64,000 nucleotides of DNA, taken from contig JABSSW010000084.1 in assembly GCA_018902385.1 (NCBI GenBank), forward strand, positions 1 through 64,000, in the 5' to 3' direction. This stretch comes from Physcia stellaris. Lineage: Eukaryota; Ascomycota; Lecanoromycetes; Caliciales; Physciaceae. How positions within the stretch are numbered: the first letter of the stretch is position 1; each line of letters begins with the position of its first letter. A model generated the notes under the pieces. The model did not search any database, was not told where the DNA came from, and saw only the letters and a program-made list of their open reading frames with translations. The translations under genes were made by a program, and so were the position numbers. This document shows positions 12,885 through 24,967 of the stretch, one piece after another.

Positions 12885-13157
12885 TCATAATTGATTATTT
12901 CGATATAAAATATCGTTTTTTTTATTGCAATTTCGTGAATCGATTTCGTTCATTGATATGAAATTTTGTTTGATAATTTCACGATATGTCGTGCAATTAT
13001 CGTCAATTTTATTGACAATCAAAATTCGTTCGTAAATAAATTTGTCAAATTTTATCGCGTGAATTTCGAATCGTTTCGAAATAAACAATATTTGTTTTCG
13101 ATATTGATATTGTTCATCAATTTCGATTTTGAATTGAAAATCAAATATACGAATCAA
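12885..13157 (-). pseudogene. D(-): linker between RNase H and integrase
   Basis: A 90-residue minus frame (QYRKQILFISKRFEIHAIKF) matching 59267-59539 in the other copy (QYKKQMLFISKRFEIHVVEF). This is the low-conservation segment before the integrase zinc finger. Confidence 0.65.
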
Positions 13158-14612
13158 AATATCGATTTTAACGTTTTGAATTTCGAATTGAAATTGAATG
13201 ACAATGTTGAATTTCGAGAAAATTTCTGTTCAACGAATTTGACGAGAAATGAATTTTTTTGACGTCATAAAAATTTTCAATTTTTTGTGATCGATGAAAA
13301 TTTTAATCGATTTTTCGATATTTTCGAATTCAAAACGTCAATGTTTTAAACAACGAATGATGATTAATAATTTTTTGTTATAAATTTCGTAATTGCATTC
13401 GATTGAAATTATGTTACGATTATAAAAAACAACGAAATGCAACATTTTTTCGTCGTTATATTGAAATAATATTTTTGCATTGACGTAATCAAAAAAATCG
13501 AATTTCAAAATGATTTGTTTTGTTCGATCGTAATATCGTAATATGAAAATTTTCGTTATCGTTTTTTTGAAAAAATTGAAATTTTTTTCGATTTTTTCAA
13601 TTCATTCGAAATCAACAAATTTTTTAATCATTCGAATGAAAATTCGAATTTTTTTCGAAAAATCACGAATGAATCGTTTGTAAAAATCGACGAAATTCAC
13701 GAAAATTTGTATTTTTTTCAAATTCGTAAAACGTTTTCAATTGACAATGATTTTTATTTTTTTCGAATTCATGCGAAAATCATTTATCGATAATATGACG
13801 TTCAAAAATGTCATTTTTTTTTTGAAAAATTCGCATTTTTCAATATTCATTTGTAATTCGATTTTTTTGAATGTTTTCGATATTTTACGAACGTGAACGA
13901 TATGTTTTTTTTAATTTGTTGTAAATGAAAATATCATTTAAATAAATTTGACAAAAATCGTTCAAAAAATTGAACAACAAATCGTTCATGTAATGTTGTC
14001 AATTCGCGAATTCGTTGATCAATTCGAAAAATAATATTCGATATTTGTAAAATTTCATGAAAATAACGAACGTAATGAATTTTTCATTTTTTTTATTCAT
14101 TCGAAATTTGTTGAAAATCAATATAATATTCAATTTGATCAAATATTTGCAATTTTGTATTTTGATTAAAAATTTTTCGATCAAAAAAATGAAATATCGA
14201 TTGCGTTTCGTGATGTAATTAAATCGTCGATAATTCACACACAAACGTAATTGATCGTTTGATTTAATTGCAAATAAAACGAACAAAACGTATGCAATTT
14301 GATTGAATACGATAAATTTTTTTGAAAATTATTTTGCAAATATTTTTTGAATTTTTGAAATTTCAATTCGAACAAAAAATATATTTTGTTTCGAAACAAT
14401 GAATTGTTATCGTTTAAAAATTCGATTTTGTGATCGTAAAATCGATACGATAACAATTCAATTGTTTTTTGAAAATCGAATATTTTTGACAAATGTTTGA
14501 AATATTTGAATATTTTTTTCATTATGCGTTCAAAAATCGATTTGATTTGTTCGTGTTTCAAAAATTTTTTGATCATAACAACAATTTTCAACGATTCAAA
14601 ATTTGTTCGCAA
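13158..14612 (-). pseudogene. D(-): RT and RNase H remnant
   Basis: The minus frame 13999-14286 shows the RT fingers (LRLCVNYRRFNYITKRN) and the start of the palm (LIKLNIILIFNKFRMNKKNE). 14235-14612 is the segment leading into RT. RT thumb and RNase H follow toward lower coordinates to about 13160. It corresponds to 57700-59260 in the plus copy. Broken. Confidence 0.75.
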
Positions 14613-14711
14613 TGTTTTGAACGCGAAATCGATTTAATTGATCGTAATGAAAAAACATTGCATTTTTTATTTTTTATTTTTGAAATCGACGAATAAACAA
14701 AAAAAAATGCA

Positions 14712-15032
14712 TTAATTATCGCGATATTTATTGAATCGTTTGAATTCAATTTCGATAATGAAAAAATTTCGAATTGTTGTTTTTTGATTTTTCAACGTTT
14801 GTTGCGTTGTTTTTTCAAATTTTTTTTTGATAAATGTCGTTTTCGTAATTGTTGTGATATCAATTTTTGAATTATTTAATTCGATGATTGACGATTCGTC
14901 ATCGTCATCGACGTTCGAATGAATTGAACATTCGAAACATTTCGAATCGAATACATTTGATTCATTCTCAATTGTAAAAAACAAAAATTTGATTTTGAAA
15001 CGAAACAAAATGATATATCGAAATTTTATCAT
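14712..15032 (-). pseudogene. D(-): segment between protease and RT
   Basis: A minus frame beginning MIKFRYIILFRFKIKFLFF, with an acidic-serine stretch, matching 57303-57587 in the plus copy. No catalytic motif is visible; by position it is the spacer between protease and RT. Confidence 0.55.
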
Positions 15033-15329
15033 CGTTATATGTTTCGAATTGTTTTTTTGCGATAATACGATATCACGACGTCAATTAAATACATTTTATC
15101 GACGATTTGATTTGAAAATTTTCAAACGTCGAATTTGAACAATTTGATTGAATATATTGTCATGATAATTGCATTTAAACGATTTGAAAATCAATTTATC
15201 GTAAATCATGTTCAATATAATTTCATGTTTGTTTATTTACGATTTTTTTAAAATTATCGAATGATTATTCAAATCGATAATTAACAAAAAAATAATCAAT
15301 TCGAAATGCAATTTTATTGTTAATTTAAA

Positions 15330-15570
15330 ATATATGACATGAATTATTGATGAAATTTAACGATTGTCAAATTCAATCAATAATTTCGATTTTAATAAAA
15401 ATACGAATTTCATGTTTAACATGTTGCATACAAATTGCGCGATTTTTTTATTAATGAATGCATAATCAATTGCATCAATATTTATAAAAATGTTTAATTT
15501 ATGTTTATTATCGTTGAATGATAACGTACATTTGATGATTAAAAATCGTTTGATAAAAAAATCAAACAAA
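15330..15570 (-). pseudogene. D(-): aspartic protease remnant
   Basis: The minus frame 15357-15569 reads KLNIFINIDAIDYAFINKKI, the region of a retroelement protease active site, and matches 56735-57100 (KLKILINIDAIDYAFIDKKI). Similarity to the plus copy fades near 15690, which sets the end of this copy. Confidence 0.65.
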
Positions 15571-15696
15571 TTATCATTGTGAATAAAAAAAAAATTTAAA
15601 TATTCATCAATCGCGTTTTTGATGTGAATTGTTAATTTTTCGAATCAAAATCATTCGATTCGACGATTAAATTCATGTACGATATTTGCATTTTGT

Positions 15697-16017
15697 TGTA
15701 AGAAATTCAGAATTCAAGATTTGCGAAACGAATTTCGTTTGCGAAATAAATTCGTCAAGAATTCAAATCAAACAGATTCGAAACATCAAATCGATTATAT
15801 CATGAAATCAACAATTTCGTCATATTAATAAAATCAACGCAACAACGATTAACGCATCGATATTTGCGCACAAACGACAGTTGATGTGTACGTTGCATTT
15901 AGCAGAACGTGTATATAATGAATTTTCTGAAAAATAATTAATTTTGCAGTTATTAATCTAAAAACTATTTTGTTTTTTGTTATACATTTCTGATGTCATT
16001 ACTTTACGAGTTTTACA
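15697..16017 (+). repeat. C: candidate 5' LTR
   Basis: Begins TGTAAG and ends TTTTACA, the same TGTAA...TTACA ends as the proven LTRs of element B, and its end matches element A at 6462. It keeps many CT and AG dinucleotides. The matching 3' LTR was not found, so the limits are inferred. Confidence 0.4.
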
Positions 16018-16640
16018 TTCTAATAATTATCACAATCATTCGATTAGCATCATTCGTGTATACATTATGTTTTTTCTCTTTTCTCTCATCGAATTCGACG
16101 ATGAATTCGTTTTTGATTTCTCAAAGTCAAATGTCATCGCAAAGAAATATCGAACATATATAAAGCAACAACACGCTCGATACGAAACATTACGAAACGC
16201 ATTTAATTTTTCAATCGTTCAAACTATTGTCTCTAAGAAAAAGTCATTTTACATCAAGATAATGAAGAACAAATCAAATCTTTTCTCGAAAAACAATTAC
16301 GCAAAATGAATTCAATACGTCTGAAAAATGAAAAATCAATTTGATATGAATCAAATGAACGACTACGTCAAAAATCTTGATAAGATTAAGTTTTTCTTTG
16401 TTGTCATCTTTTTAAAGAAAAAATTTAACGCACAGTTGCTATGAAACGTCAAAACAAAAAACGATAAAAATCGAAATTATATTTGAAAAAAATATGTCGA
16501 TTTTTTAAAAAAAACATCAAAAAAACATTCATTCGAAAGGAAAATAATTTCGAAAAATATAAAAATTACAAGCAACTAGCTCATTAGTCAGTAAAAAATT
16601 ACGACGCATATCGCATCGCTCTGATTTCGAATTTACATTC
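16018..16640 (+). other. C: leader and 5' gag region, weakly mutated
   Basis: AT-rich but keeps CT and AG (for example CTCTTTTCTCTCATCG near 16076). An open frame at 15977-16309 overlaps it. A TATA-like ATATATAAAG lies near 16154. I see no protein motif. It probably holds the untranslated leader and the start of gag. Confidence 0.35.
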
Positions 16641-16644
16641 AATC

Positions 16645-17125
16645 ATGAAATTTTCGTCAACAATAGAGCTGCAGAATTTCGTACTGAATTTTACACAAAA
16701 TAATCAGAACTTTTTGATCGAACAAAATATCGAAAACGACAAGAATCAAATCTTGAAGCGTCTCAAACAGCGAAAAAACAACGAGCGCAAAAAACAGCGA
16801 AATATCAACAAAAATAAATTTGATAACGACGTCAACAAACGCAAGAAAAATGACGAAAATTTCGATTCAGACGAAAATAACAATCAAATTCAATTCAATA
16901 GAAATCGAGAAAGAAATCGAAAAAATCGAAAAAACGATAAAAAATTCAAGTCTAATAATTTTAATCGCGAATCAGTCAAGAATAAAAAATTATGACGATG
17001 AATCAAGATCGAATACAAGAATATTCGAAATAACAACAAATGTATTGATTGCGACAAATTTGAATGTAATATTAATGATTGCAAAAACATCAAATCGAAT
17101 ACGCACTCATTTGAGAAAATTTTTC
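16645..17125 (+). pseudogene. C: gag remnant, nucleocapsid end
   Basis: The frame 16645-16995 and an overlapping frame to 17125 are very rich in N, K, R and E. A cysteine cluster CIDCDKFECNINDC near 17043-17085 sits where element A has its zinc-knuckle-like motif. The gene is interrupted at 17125 by the 5' LTR of element B. Confidence 0.5.
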
Positions 17126-17485
17126 TGTAACGATGCAAATCGAAATCGAATAAGCGATTTGCAATGATTCAGATCAGAAACGAAAAATCGATTGTTCGAC
17201 ATTGATGTTCAGATTTTAGAAAACAGACTTCGATATATTCGTCGAACGATGTAATCAGAAAAATTGCATAAACTTCAATTCGAAAATCTTGAAAACTAAA
17301 AATAAATCATGTATTAACGATATGCGATAATCGCTGAAAATCTCGATAAAAAATCGTCAAATACATAGTAAATCACGAATTTTGTTTTTGATGAAGCAGC
17401 GATTCGTCTGAATATCAAAAACATGCAACTCTAATTCTAGTCAATTGATGCAAATAAATCAATCTTTTGAAAAAGAAATTTTACA
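17126..17485 (+). repeat. B: 5' LTR (360 bp)
   Basis: Direct match of 360 bp to 24002-24362. Starts TGTAACGATGCAAATCG, ends TTTTACA. By eye about 93% identical to its partner; the differences are nearly all C/T or A/G transitions, most of them at CpC/CpT or the complement. Confidence 0.9.
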
Positions 17486-17844
17486 TTCGAATCGCTGTTA
17501 TAATCATCACGATTTGCATTTTTCGACTGAAATTTATATATCGTTCATTTCGTACGAGTCATCATCAAAAATCTCGAATCGTACGCGATTTGTGATCGTT
17601 GTGCAGCAATTAATAATCATATATTGTTTTGAAAACATCATCGAAAACATCATTCAAAAAATTCAATTTTATTCGTATCGCACGCGAAAATTTGCAAAAT
17701 TTTCATCGTCATTTTTTTTCTTCATAAACAATCAAACGTGAAACAATAATACGATGTTTTGATCGAAAAAATGTTTTTGACACGATTCAATCTCTTTAAA
17801 TCATTTCGAAATAAATTTTGTAAAACGTAAAAAATAATTACATC
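17486..17844 (+). other. B: leader after the 5' LTR
   Basis: Starts directly after the LTR and should hold the primer-binding site, which I could not assign to a tRNA. A frame at 17445-17741 crosses the LTR boundary and is probably chance. Short blocks such as TTTTTGACACGATTCAAT near 17772 also occur in element D (11274), a possible old fragment. It keeps some CT and AG. Confidence 0.4.
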
Positions 17845-19130
17845 ATGATCAAAACTCTGAAATCACAAATCGTCGTCAGCGAAAAACGTTTCAATCGAAA
17901 CATCTCAAAACATGATACAATTACTTCGCGAAAAAATAACAATACTTCTGAAAATACGACGATTTCTCGAGAATCTATCGAATTTTTTTATGATTTTGCA
18001 TTCGACATGCTCGAAAACTCAAACGATAACGTCTTCGCATTTCGCAAATTTCGATATCTCAATCAATTAAAAACGTATATTACGTGACAAAACGAACAGC
18101 GCGTTCTGACGCAAATTGAACGCGATATAACTATCAAGATCGTCGCAAAACGAACGAAAAAATCTTCTATTGTTGTTTTTACAATTGTCGAAAAAAAGTC
18201 AGTCATTAAAATTCAAAAAAAACGTTCGACATTTACAAAAAAATGCAAAATATGAAACATACGACGAATACGTCATGAAAATGAAACAACAATTCGATTT
18301 CAACAACGTCAAACATAAAAAAAACATGCACGTTCAAAAAATAAAATTTGTCATTACTTTTTTGAAACAGACGATCAAAAAACAATGACATTTTCACGTA
18401 CGAATCAAAAAATTCGTTCAACTCATTTGACAAAAATATAAAAATTATTTGCTCGAAAAAATCACAATCGATCGTGCAATCTTTGATCAAAATAACTATG
18501 ACGCATGACTGAATGTCAAACAATTAAATAATCATAACGTATTTCAATTCATTTTCTATTTGAATTTTTTGAAATTTTATTTATTCGTTCATATGCAACA
18601 TTTCAATTTTCAAATGATAAACAAACTTAAAAATTCTGTTAAAATTGAATTTCGAATTGAAATGTCGAACAAAAATTTTATCAAACGAAACACGACGTAC
18701 GAAAAATTTCAAAACAACATTATAAAAATTGAACATGATTTCAAACAAAAAAAAATATATTGAATCGCGATCACGAAAACAAAAAACGAAATCGTAATTT
18801 TCACGACGATCAAAACGATCGTGTCAATAAATCGTCAAAAAATTTTGAGCGAAAAAATCGTGTTCGAAAACGCGAAAAACGTATCGAAAACGATCGCAAC
18901 AACAATCGAGAAAATAATCAAAACAATCGTCGTGAAAATGATCGTGAAAAAAATCGAAATGATCGTGATGAACGACGAAAAAAACGAAAAAATAATTCGT
19001 TTGCAATCGAATTCAACATCGATTTCGTCGATCGAGAAAAAAGCAAAAAAAACGAAAAAAACGTCAAACAAACGAATCATGTTTCAAATGTGAATTCAAA
19101 AATCATTGAATCAAAAAATGCAAAAAATCA
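17845..19130 (+). pseudogene. B: gag remnant
   Basis: Successive plus frames (17845-18087, 18170-18388, 18560-18763, 18760-19251). The first starts with an ATG at 17845. The third ends in a highly charged nucleocapsid-like stretch of N, R, E, K and D repeats (about 18770-19010). No clear CCHC knuckle is left. Mutation density rises from left to right: the first 250 bases keep CT and AG, the rest almost none. Confidence 0.55.
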
Positions 19131-19139
19131 AAAACTAAA

Positions 19140-19640
19140 AAATTTGATCGTTTTTATTCAAATTCGAAAATTGAAAATGATTCATTTATTGATATCGATT
19201 GCACGTTCGATTTTTTTAACGAAAAATTTGATTGTTTCATTGAATCATTGAAATTCGCGAAAATTATTCGTCGACGTTTTCATCGTATTCAAATTAAAAT
19301 CGTCAAAATTTTCGTCAAACGCAAATTCGTCATCATTTTCTTTATCAACATCGATGTGATCATAAAAAAAACATAACATGAAAATTTTGTTGAATAACGA
19401 AAATCAAATCAATTTTATATTTCGTTGTTTAACGCAACGTTTGAAATTTTCGTCGAAACATTTTGAATTCGTACGCGTTAAAATTGTCAATGACGAAATT
19501 TTGCGTACGTACGAAATACATTTTTTGAATTTGAAAATCAAAAATCAATTCGACATCGTTCGATATTTCATCGAATTCTTTTTGAAAATCGATTTATCGA
19601 ATGAGCAACTCATTTTAAATTTACTTTTTTTACGATAATC
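19140..19640 (+). pseudogene. B: protease region remnant
   Basis: Lies between the charged gag end and RT. The frame 19378-19638 and the preceding segment fit by position and by a hydrophobic pattern like that of retroelement proteases. A second segment (19701-19925) leads into RT. The active-site motif is not clear, so the call rests on order. Confidence 0.4.
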
Positions 19641-19906
19641 AATTCGAATGTGAATTACGAAATACGAAAATTCAAATGACGTATCAAAATCGAAAAATTC
19701 ATGTTCACTGTGAACAAAATACTTGACTCAAATTTCGAAATGTTTGTTAAAAAATTGATGCAAAACATGATTCGAACATATTGCTTGTATATTCGATTTG
19801 TGAATACTGAAACGATCAACATTGAAAACGTGCATTTCGATCGTCAAATAAACGTTTTGTCTGTCGTTACAGCAAAAACAAAAAAATTCAGAACAATAAA
19901 AACATT

Positions 19907-20650
19907 ATGTCTCAATGTTATCTGAAATACAAAAAACTTGATTTCGAAAATAAAACGTATGAATTATTCAAACATTCGATTTCGAATCATGTCATCGATT
20001 TCGTCGAAAACAAACAATCATCATATGAATCTATTTATTTTTTATTCGAAAACGAATTCAAGATTTTTCGCAATTACATCATCAAACATTTGAAAAACGA
20101 TTTCATACGTTTTTCACAATCGTTTGCTGACGTTTCAATACTATTTGTCAAAAACGAGATAAAAATTTTCGATTGTGTGTGAACTATCGAAATTTGAACA
20201 ACGTAATTATCAAAAATCGATATTCATTGTTTTTGATCGATGAAAATTTGAATCGATTAAATCGAACAAAAATTTATACGCAATTAAATTTCATCGTCGT
20301 TTACAATCGAATGCGTATTAAATTTGAAAACGAATGAAAAACGATTTTTCGAATTCGATACGATCATTTCGAATATCAAATTTTATTTTTTGATTTAATC
20401 AACGTTTTCGCATCGTTTCAAATTTACATCAATAAAACATTCGCGAAACGACTCGATGTAAATGTCATCGTGTATTTTGACGATATTTTGATTTATTTTG
20501 AAAATTTTGTTATTCACGTCGAAAATGTCAAATGAATATTGAATCGATTTCAAAAACACGATTTTTTTATCAATTTGAATAAATGCAAATGACATATTGA
20601 TGAAATGAATTTTTTGAATTACATAATTTTTTTCAAAAAAATTACAATGC
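19907..20650 (+). pseudogene. B: reverse transcriptase remnant
   Basis: The frame 19907-20182 has NHVIDFVENKQSSYESI and DFIRFSQSFADVSILFVKN, the Gypsy RT N-terminus as in A and C. Palm segments follow on the plus strand to about 20650; an open minus frame there (20395-20652) is a shadow. Broken. Confidence 0.75.
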
Positions 20651-20685
20651 AAAAAAACAAAATCAAAAATATTCGAAATTGATTC

Positions 20686-21340
20686 ATGTTTCGATCAATC
20701 AATGATATTCAACAATTCGTCGAATTGATCAATTTTTACAAACGATTTATTCGTAATTTCAATCGTATCGCGATTTTACTTATTTCAATGTTGAAAAATT
20801 CTGAAAAAACATACAAAAAAAACAAATTTCGAAAACGTAAACGAAATCGAAATCGAAACTTTCAACGTTTTGCAAAATTCTTTACTGTTAAAATTGTCGA
20901 AACGTTCGAAATTTTGAAAATTTGCTTTATTGAAATGTCGTTATTGCATCATTTCAATTTTATTTGTCGATTTCGAATTGAAATCGATGTTTTCAATAAA
21001 ACGATCGAAAAAATTTTCATTCAATTTATTGACGGCGAATGACATTCAATTGTTTACTATTTTTTCAAGATGAATTCGACACAATGCAATTACGAAATAC
21101 ACGATCAGAAATTGTTGATTATTGTTGAAACATTCAAGCATTGACGACATTATTTGAAAAACGCTTCACACGAAATTCTCGTTTTCACGAATTATCATAA
21201 TTTGAAAAAATTCATGAAAAATCACAAAATTATTGTCGCGTCAAATTCGATGAATTCAAAAATTGTCACGATACAATTTTCGTATTGATTATCGTCAAAA
21301 TAAAAAAAATTCAACGAATGCGTTATTTCGACGCTCAAAC
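20686..21340 (+). pseudogene. B: RT thumb and RNase H remnant
   Basis: The frame 20686-21042 reads IQQFVELINFYKRFIRNFNR, the RT thumb, then a basic linker and RNase H start (FRIEIDVFNKTIEK near 20976-21017). The RNase H end is at 21263-21350 (NFRIDYRQNKKNSTNALFRR). Confidence 0.75.
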
Positions 21341-21539
21341 TTAATGCAAAAAAATGAAAATGTTCGTGAAAAAAATCGTCGAATTTTGCATCGTTTTCAG
21401 AAATTTCTACAGAAACAAAATGTTGACGTGAAAATCATGCTCGTCGCAACATGCAAATTTCAAAACGAAATCGAAAATTCAAATTTTTTTGCAATTCACA
21501 ACGAAACAGAAAATCAACAAAAAATTGATTGACGCACAT

Positions 21540-22760
21540 TAATGATTGACGAAACATACGTATTTGAACGTTTCAAAAAATTAATCGCAATGCGTAACGT
21601 CATGATTTCAAAACAAATTTACGACGAAAAAATAATCAAATTTTTCGTCGATTTGATTTTTCAAATGTTGTTTCAAAATTTTTTTGTCGTTTCGTTTCGA
21701 AAAAAATTAACTATTTTTAACGAAAATGACGAACATTGAATTGACGAAAATGACGTTTTTCGTTTTGACGACAAATTGTATATATCAAAACGAATTCGAT
21801 TCGATGTGTTACAACGTTGTCACGATGATTTTTTTGCAAATCATTTCGAAATGAATAAAATTTTGAAATTATTTCGTCGCAAATATTATTGATTTGATCG
21901 AAATCACGATTTTGACATGTTTGTTGACATGTTCGAATTCGTCAAAAATTATTGCGAAAATTGTGTTATTTGCAAACGAAACAAAACATCAAGACATAAA
22001 TCATATGAAAAATTTCAATTTTTTTTTATATTTCAATATCGTTGAGTTGATTTTACAATGAATTTCGTGACAAATTTATCAACAAATAAAAATTGAAACG
22101 ATGTCAAATACGACAATATTTTTGTCGTCGTCGATCGTTTTACGAAAATGATTCATTATATTTTCGTCACGAAAACAATTAAAATCAAAAATTTGACGAA
22201 AATGTTTATACGAAAAATAATTCGATATCATGATTTTTCTAATTTTATCATTATTGATCGTGAATCATTGTTCACGTTCGAATATTATTATTTTTTGTGT
22301 TATGTATTGAAAATAAAAAAAAAAACGTTGACAACGTTTCATTCTCAAACTGATGAACAAACGAAACGACAAAATAATATCATGAAACAATATCTTCGAA
22401 CATACGTCAACTTCGCTCAAAATAATTGAATTTTTTTACTTTTTATGATCGAATTCGTTTACAACAATGCGAATCACGTTTCAACAAACATGTCATCGTT
22501 TCGAATTAACTTGAACTATAATTCACGAATGATTTTCGAAAAAAATTCTAATTCACGATCACGAACTCCGGCAGCATTAAATCATTTCAAAAAATTACGT
22601 CAGTTGATTGCTGTTTTCAAAAACGAATTGATAAATGCTCAACGAAATCAAACACGATTCAAAAATAAGCGAAACATCGTCAAAACGTACAATAAAAACG
22701 ACATGATTTGATTGAATATCAAAAATATCAAAATCAAACGAAATAACAAATTGAAACATC
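21540..22760 (+). pseudogene. B: integrase remnant
   Basis: An HHCC-type finger (CVICKRNKTSRHKSYEKF near 21964-22015) is followed by the core: frame 22148-22429 with IIRYHDFSNFIIIDRESLF and TFHSQTDEQTKRQNNIMKQY, the region around the second catalytic aspartate and the glutamate. Then 22445-22711 (IEFVYNNANHVSTNMSSF) and the start of the C-terminal part. This is the best preserved integrase in the window. Broken. Confidence 0.85.
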
Positions 22761-22829
22761 GTCTTTTCGAATCGTTCAAAATTCTCGATACACATGAATT
22801 TAATGTTTACAAATTGACGCTTTTCGATC

Positions 22830-23130
22830 AATGACACATACACGATGTATTTCACGTCTTTTTACTGAAAAGAAACAATTCAAGAAAAAAAAAAATTCAA
22901 CAATTTCTGTCACGTTTTCTTCTGATTATATTGACGTGAAAAATCAAAATTCGATGTATCAAATACGTGAAATTGTTGACAATGTTGATTTCGAAACGAA
23001 CAAAATTTTCAATCGATTTGAATGATTAGAAAATTTTTATTATCTAATAAATTGAAAAAGTTACGAAAAATATGATCGCACATGAAAATTTTATGAAAAA
23101 ATAACACATTTGAAAAAAATTTTTCGTCAA
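22830..23130 (+). pseudogene. B: chromodomain remnant
   Basis: The frame 22831-23025 contains YQIREIVDNVDFETNKIFN, and just after it segments resembling LENFYYLI and KSYEKYDRTWEFYE, the three strands and helix of a chromodomain. In chromoviruses this domain follows the integrase and guides insertion to marked chromatin. This places B in the chromovirus clade. Confidence 0.75.
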
Positions 23131-24001
23131 TTTCACGATGAAAATTTCAACAAATCGAACGATCGAAAATTCACATCGACGTCAAAATCAAAAAATTTTA
23201 TTTTTAAATCAAAAATTTTCAAATCGAAAAAAAAATCAAATCGTTTTCGCAAAAATCAATGACGAATATTTGATTTAAATACAATGTTTACGAATTTTTT
23301 CGTCAAATTTTATTTTTCATTCGAATTTTCGTCGTCGTCAAATCATTATCGTCGAATTATATAATTCGCAATACAATTATTTGATCAAATTTCGATCAAT
23401 CATTTGCAACGATTCAACAAACGCATTTGCAAAAATCATTGAATCAACGCATGATCGCGAAAGTAATTTCGTTTTTTTCAAATTTTCATTGAAAACATAT
23501 ATCATTTGATCATTTTTTATTGTTTCAGCAAATCACGCACTTTTTTGTTCTGTTTTTCACTGAATTTTTCAGATTTTAACGAGACGTAAACAAAAAGCGA
23601 AAAAATCTTTTTTATTTTCGTATCAGAGTCGCGAAGCATTTCGTCATTTTTCTTTTTTTATGCATTTTTTTATTCTGTTATTTTTTTGAATTTTTCGAAT
23701 CTCAATGAGACATCGACAACGAACGAAAAATTCTTTGTTCAAACAAACATGTAAGCAATCGTCGTCGTCATCGTCGCAACAATCAAACTAATTTCAATTC
23801 GAAAGTGATTTCGACTATATAAAACATTTTCAAATTTTTTTTTCATTATCATTTTCGAGATCGCTTTCGAGAGCAAATTTCTTGAAAATGTCACAAAACG
23901 ACGACGTCATCAGCGAATGATGCTCGAAAAAATTCGTCGTCGATTCGTAAACGTCAAACACGTGAATTTCATGAAACTTCGATCTCGTTGAAAGAAAATA
24001 A
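23131..24001 (+). other. B: 3' non-coding stretch before the 3' LTR
   Basis: From about 23460 it keeps many CT, AG and GG dinucleotides, unlike the pol region. It has a TATA-like CTATATAAAA near 23815 and thymine-rich runs. An open minus frame at 23830-24078 overlaps the LTR and shows no motif. It is unusually long (about 870 bp) for the gap between chromodomain and LTR. Confidence 0.5.
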
Positions 24002-24362
24002 TGTAACGATGCAAATCGAAATCGAATAAACGATTTGCAATGATTCAAATCAAAAACGAAAAATCGATTGCTCGACATTGATGCTCAAATTCTAAAAAGC
24101 AAATTTCGATATATTCGTCGAACGATGTAATCAGAAAAATTGCATGAATTTCAATTCGAAAATCTTGAAAACTAAAAATAAATCATGTATTAACGATATG
24201 CGATAGTCGCTGAAAATCTCGATAAAAAATCGCCAAATACATAGTAAATCACGAATTTTGTTTCTGATGAAACAACGATTCGTCTGAATATCAAAGACAT
24301 GCAATTTTAATTCTAATCAATTGATGCAAATAAATCAATTTTCTGAAAGAAAAAGTTTTACA
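24002..24362 (+). repeat. B: 3' LTR (361 bp)
   Basis: Partner of 17126-17485 with the same ends, TGTAACGATG and TTTTACA. It is followed by the target duplication TTTTC at 24363-24367. Confidence 0.9.
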
Positions 24363-24584
24363 TTTTCGAAAATCGAAATCAAAAAAGTAATCGACTTGAT
24401 GATTTTCAATCAAATTGACACAAAAAAAATTCAATATCAAACGAGTGTATCGACTTTAATCATGACGATTTTTTTACAATCGATATCGAAATCAAAAGTG
24501 TCAAACGTCGTCGTCGAAAACTTCGCATAACTAAATGTAAAAAAACAAAATCAAAATGAACAAGAAATTTGACGAAAAAAAAAT

Positions 24585-24780
24585 TTGAAATTCGAAATCG
24601 TCATGAATTTTGAAGCAAAAGTCAATCTAATAAATCATATTCTCGTTAAACAACTCGAATTAATATTTTTCAACGTATCAAATTGCGAGATCGTGACTAT
24701 AAATAATCACTTTTTCAAAACTATGAAATTTATTTCGTTCAATTCGAAATACAAAACGAAAACGACGTAAATCGTTTTTT
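24585..24780 (+). pseudogene. C: aspartic protease remnant
   Basis: The frame 24585-24770 reads NFEAKVNLINHILVKQLEL and VSNCEIVTINNHFFK, matching A's protease at 7808-7996. It keeps more CT and AG than A's copy. It belongs to the half of C downstream of the B insertion. Confidence 0.6.
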
Positions 24781-24967
24781 CAATAATAGTTTTTTAGAAA
24801 CAAATTTCGCATGAGATATGACGTTGAATTTGTCTTGAATGCAATTGTCAAAAATCAATGTGAATTGAAATATCGATAAAATCGAATCGTGATCACTAAT
24901 TGTAAAATCAATTCTTTTCACAACAAATCGTATCGAGAAAATTGAATCAGAAAAACTAATCAACGCG

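Larger units (their letters stand above)
10838..15697 (-). mobile_element. Ty3/Gypsy element D, minus copy (fossil, 5' truncated)
   Basis: The inverted, diverged copy of the element at 54935-61563. In minus-strand order it holds protease, RT, RNase H, linker, integrase and 3' LTR; gag and the 5' LTR are missing. It abuts element A inside A's integrase on one side and the 5' end of element C on the other. No target duplication was found, as expected for a truncated copy. Many breaks. Confidence 0.75.
17126..24362 (+). mobile_element. Ty3/Gypsy chromovirus B, complete with both LTRs (fossil)
   Basis: About 7.24 kb: LTR, gag, protease, RT, RNase H, integrase, chromodomain, 3' non-coding stretch, LTR, all on the plus strand in the normal order. 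The LTRs have TGTAA...TTACA ends and are flanked by a 5-bp target duplication TTTTC (17121-17125 and 24363-24367). It sits inside the gag region of element C, so it is younger than C. The outline is whole but the coding frames are broken at many places. Confidence 0.85.

Noticed and set aside
12966-13262. Plus-strand frame of 98 residues
   Set aside because: It overlaps the linker and RNase H of D(-) on the other strand and has no motif.
18824-19080. Histidine/aspartate/phenylalanine-rich minus frames
   Set aside because: They mirror the charged nucleocapsid-like end of B's gag on the plus strand.
17126-24362. The 360-bp repeats as independent solo copies
   Set aside because: Matching TTTTC flanks and a complete pol between them show they are the LTR pair of one element.
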